Shown piece after piece: positions 11,910 to 13,478 of a DNA stretch of 13,478 nt. The notes below the pieces were generated by a model. The model was given only the letters and a program-made list of their open reading frames with translations. It was not told the DNA's origin and did no database searches. Made by a program: the position numbers and the translations under genes. Position 1 is the stretch's first letter; each line of letters begins with the position of its first letter. Source of the stretch: an uncultured Senegalimassilia sp. (GTDB lineage Bacteria; Actinomycetota; Coriobacteriia; Coriobacteriales; Eggerthellaceae); contig CALEWN010000238.1 of assembly GCA_937925385.1 (NCBI GenBank), forward strand, positions 1 through 13,478, written 5' to 3'.

Positions 11910-11938
11910 TTGACAAATATACCCCCTAGGGGTATGCT
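11910..11938 (+). promoter_or_regulatory. Copper-responsive promoter with embedded CsoR operator
   Basis: A perfect -35 TTGACA (11910-11915) and a 17-base spacer lead to the -10 TATGCT (11933-11938). The palindromic ATACCCCCTAGGGGTAT (11919-11935) fills the spacer and overlaps the -10. This G/C-tract palindrome with ATAC/GTAT ends is the known operator type of CsoR-family copper repressors, so a bound repressor would block RNA polymerase directly. The regulator gene follows at 11988, which indicates autoregulation. Confidence 0.88.
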
Positions 11939-11987
11939 GAACGCGAAGAATCACTGGAAGACAACCGCTTGGCAAGGACGGATCTGT

Positions 11988-12290
11988 ATGACAGAACAAG
12001 ATTGTGCATGCAAATATAAACACACACCACGTTCCGAGGAACTGCAGAAAGATGTCACGCGACGCCTCAATCGCGCGATCGGGCAGTTGAATGCTGTTAA
12101 GGACATGGTTGCTGATAACCGCTATTGCGGCGATGTGCTCACGCAGCTTGCTGCTGCTGAAAGCGCGATTCATCGTGTCTCAGAGATGCTCCTTGAAGAG
12201 CACATGCACACTTGTCTGATCGAAGATATACGCTCAGGCAAAGACGAGGCGGTCGATGAGCTCTTCATGCTCATGCGACGTTTCAACTGA
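11988..12290 (+). CDS. csoR: CsoR-family copper-sensing repressor
   Basis: The 100-residue all-alpha protein carries the three Cu(I) ligands of CsoR in the exact family spacing: C47, H72 (25 residues later) and C76 (4 later). The core VTRRLNRAIGQLNAVKDMV is the conserved CsoR/RcnR first helix. It would bind the ATACCCC-CTA-GGGGTAT operator when copper-free and release it on binding Cu(I). The frame is open back to 11880, but those codons span the promoter itself; ATG 11988 has an AAGGA ribosome binding site and gives a normal length. The short N-terminus has extra C6 and C8 and H12, possibly additional metal contacts. It lies 18 bases upstream of the copper ATPase gene and is co-transcribed with it. 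Confidence 0.94.
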   Translation: MTEQDCACKYKHTPRSEELQKDVTRRLNRAIGQLNAVKDMVADNRYCGDVLTQLAAAESAIHRVSEMLLEEHMHTCLIEDIRSGKDEAVDELFMLMRRFN

Positions 12291-12308
12291 TAGGAACAGG
12301 AAGACACC

Positions 12309-13478
12309 ATGGAACAGACCATTCGTCTAGCGATCGATGGTATGCACTGTGCGAATTGCGTAGCTAATGTCGAGAAGCATTATCGTGCACTGCCAAGTGT
12401 CATCGATGTCGCGGTCAATCTTGCGAACAACACCGGGCGTGTGACGTTCGACCCTGCTCAAGCGAGCGTGGATGACATGCTGAAGGTCTTCGACGATCTG
12501 CCCTTTACGGCAGAGCTCATCGCTGAAGATGCGCCTTTGGTCGATGAGAAGCGACGCGCAAAAGAGGCTGCTGAGCGCAAGCGTGACCTCAAGGTATTCG
12601 TGGTGTCTGCCATTCTTACCGTGATCATCTTCTCGATCGGCATGATCCCTGGCTGGCATATGGCGGTAGGCCACTTCATCGCAAGCGTTATCTTCGGCAG
12701 TGCAGCAACGCATGTGCAAGCGATGTTCGCTGGCAATATCTTGCTGCTCGTGCTCACGTTGCCTGTGCAATTCGGTTGCGGCCTGCGTTTCTACAAAGGT
12801 GCATTCGATTCCCTGCGCAGTGGGAGCGCGAATATGGATGTGCTCGTTGCGCTCGGTACCACGATCGCATTCATCTTTTCGCTCTGGATCACGTTCTTGC
12901 CGGTTATCACGAACAACTGGAGCGATGCTGAAGTGGCGCTTGCCATCAACGAAGGCATGCCCTATTTCGAAACTTGTGCGATGCTCATCACGTTCGTTCT
13001 GCTTGGAAAGATATTGGAAACGCGCGCAAAGGGAGCGACCAATCAGGCGATTGAGGCGCTCATCAATCTTACGCCGCCGACAGCGCAGGTGCAGCGCGGA
13101 GGTGCGGTGGTGGAGATTCCGCTTGCGCAGGTAGTAGTGGGTGACAGCGTACTCGTCGGGCCAGGTGAAAAGGTGGCAGTCGATGGGGAAGTGATCGAAG
13201 GCTCGACCGAGATTGACGAATCCATGCTCACCGGCGAAGCGTTGCCGGTGATGAAGCAGCCGGGCGATAGTGTTACGGGTGGTACGGTGAATACGACAGG
13301 TGCCATTACTGTACGCGCGCTGCGTGTGGGAAGCGATTCGACGCTTGCGCGCATCGTTCGCGCCGTTGAAGATGCGCAGGGATCGAAGGCGCCAGTGCAG
13401 CGCTTGGCGGATAAGATCGCATCAATCTTCGTGCCCTGCATTCTAGGGATATCGCTCATCACGTTCTGCATCTGGTTC
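12309..13478 (+). CDS. copA: Copper-exporting P1B-type ATPase CopA, N-terminal part (runs off window)
   Basis: Open from ATG 12309 (GGAAG ribosome binding site) to the window end, this frame gives the first 390 residues of a P-type ATPase. A single N-terminal heavy-metal-associated domain carries G11-M-H-C14-A-N-C17, the Cu(I)-binding CxxC. Membrane helices begin at about residue 95, and a four-helix block with the P1B extra helices follows. The actuator domain contains T308-G-E310 in [12 protein letters not shown], the dephosphorylation motif. The CPC metal-transport motif, the DKTGT phosphorylation site and the ATP-binding domain would lie to the right of the window. It pumps Cu(I) out of the cytoplasm and is controlled by the CsoR repressor encoded just upstream. 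Specificity for copper is supported by the HMA motif and operon context; the decisive CPC motif is not visible. Confidence 0.93.
   Translation, partial: MEQTIRLAIDGMHCANCVANVEKHYRALPSVIDVAVNLANNTGRVTFDPAQASVDDMLKVFDDLPFTAELIAEDAPLVDEKRRAKEAAERKRDLKVFVVSAILTVIIFSIGMIPGWHMAVGHFIASVIFGSAATHVQAMFAGNILLLVLTLPVQFGCGLRFYKGAFDSLRSGSANMDVLVALGTTIAFIFSLWITFLPVITNNWSDAEVALAINEGMPYFETCAMLITFVLLGKILETRAKGATNQAIEALINLTPPTAQVQRGGAVVEIPLAQVVVGDSVLVGPGEKVAVDGEVIEGSTEIDESMLTGEALPVMKQPGDSVTGGTVNTTGAITVRALRVGSDSTLARIVRAVEDAQGSKAPVQRLADKIASIFVPCILGISLITFCIWF

Noticed and set aside
1..13478. CRISPR array
   Set aside because: No set of regularly spaced direct repeats is present; the only repeats are the hairpin elements and the gene-pair duplication.

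Overview
The left part (about 1-5730) is GC-rich and its genes sit tightly packed on the minus strand. The right part (about 5770-13478) is visibly richer in A and T and reads mostly on the plus strand. The protein types, the CCA-encoding tRNA genes and the composition suggest a gut actinobacterium of the Coriobacteriia (Eggerthellaceae-like). That placement is an inference from gene content, not from a marker gene.

Left part. The window opens in the last 65 codons of an O-acetylhomoserine sulfhydrylase-type PLP enzyme. Next come two minus-strand membrane proteins: an unrecognised four-helix protein with a striking TATCGATA operator-like array upstream, and a PAP2 phosphatase. A complete four-gene operon for preQ1 synthesis follows on the minus strand, transcribed queD-queE-queC-queF from 4558 down to 1739 and ending in an intrinsic terminator at 1698-1729. 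Its leader carries a preQ1 class I riboswitch (4711-4748) followed by a terminator hairpin (4680-4704), so the product of the last enzyme probably shuts the operon off. Upstream lies a HAD phosphatase, flanked by copies of a hairpin repeat with a conserved loop.

Boundary. Between 5730 and 6125 are two minus-strand terminators, a strongly structured intergenic element, and tRNA-Gly(TCC) and tRNA-Pro(TGG) on the minus strand. Base composition changes here.

Right part. The most unusual segment is 6336-11583. A YdiB-like quinate/shikimate dehydrogenase gene and a Gfo/Idh/MocA oxidoreductase gene form a pair that occurs twice in the same order and orientation, with a LysR regulator between the pairs. 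The oxidoreductases are about 84% identical and the dehydrogenases about 70%, by my manual counts. No dehydratase, transporter or other pathway gene is present. The two enzymes plausibly act in sequence on a hydroaromatic or cyclitol compound, but the substrate cannot be read from sequence. After a strong terminator come tRNA-Arg(TCT) and a copper resistance operon: a CsoR-type repressor with its operator inside its own promoter, then a CopA-type P1B ATPase that runs off the window end.
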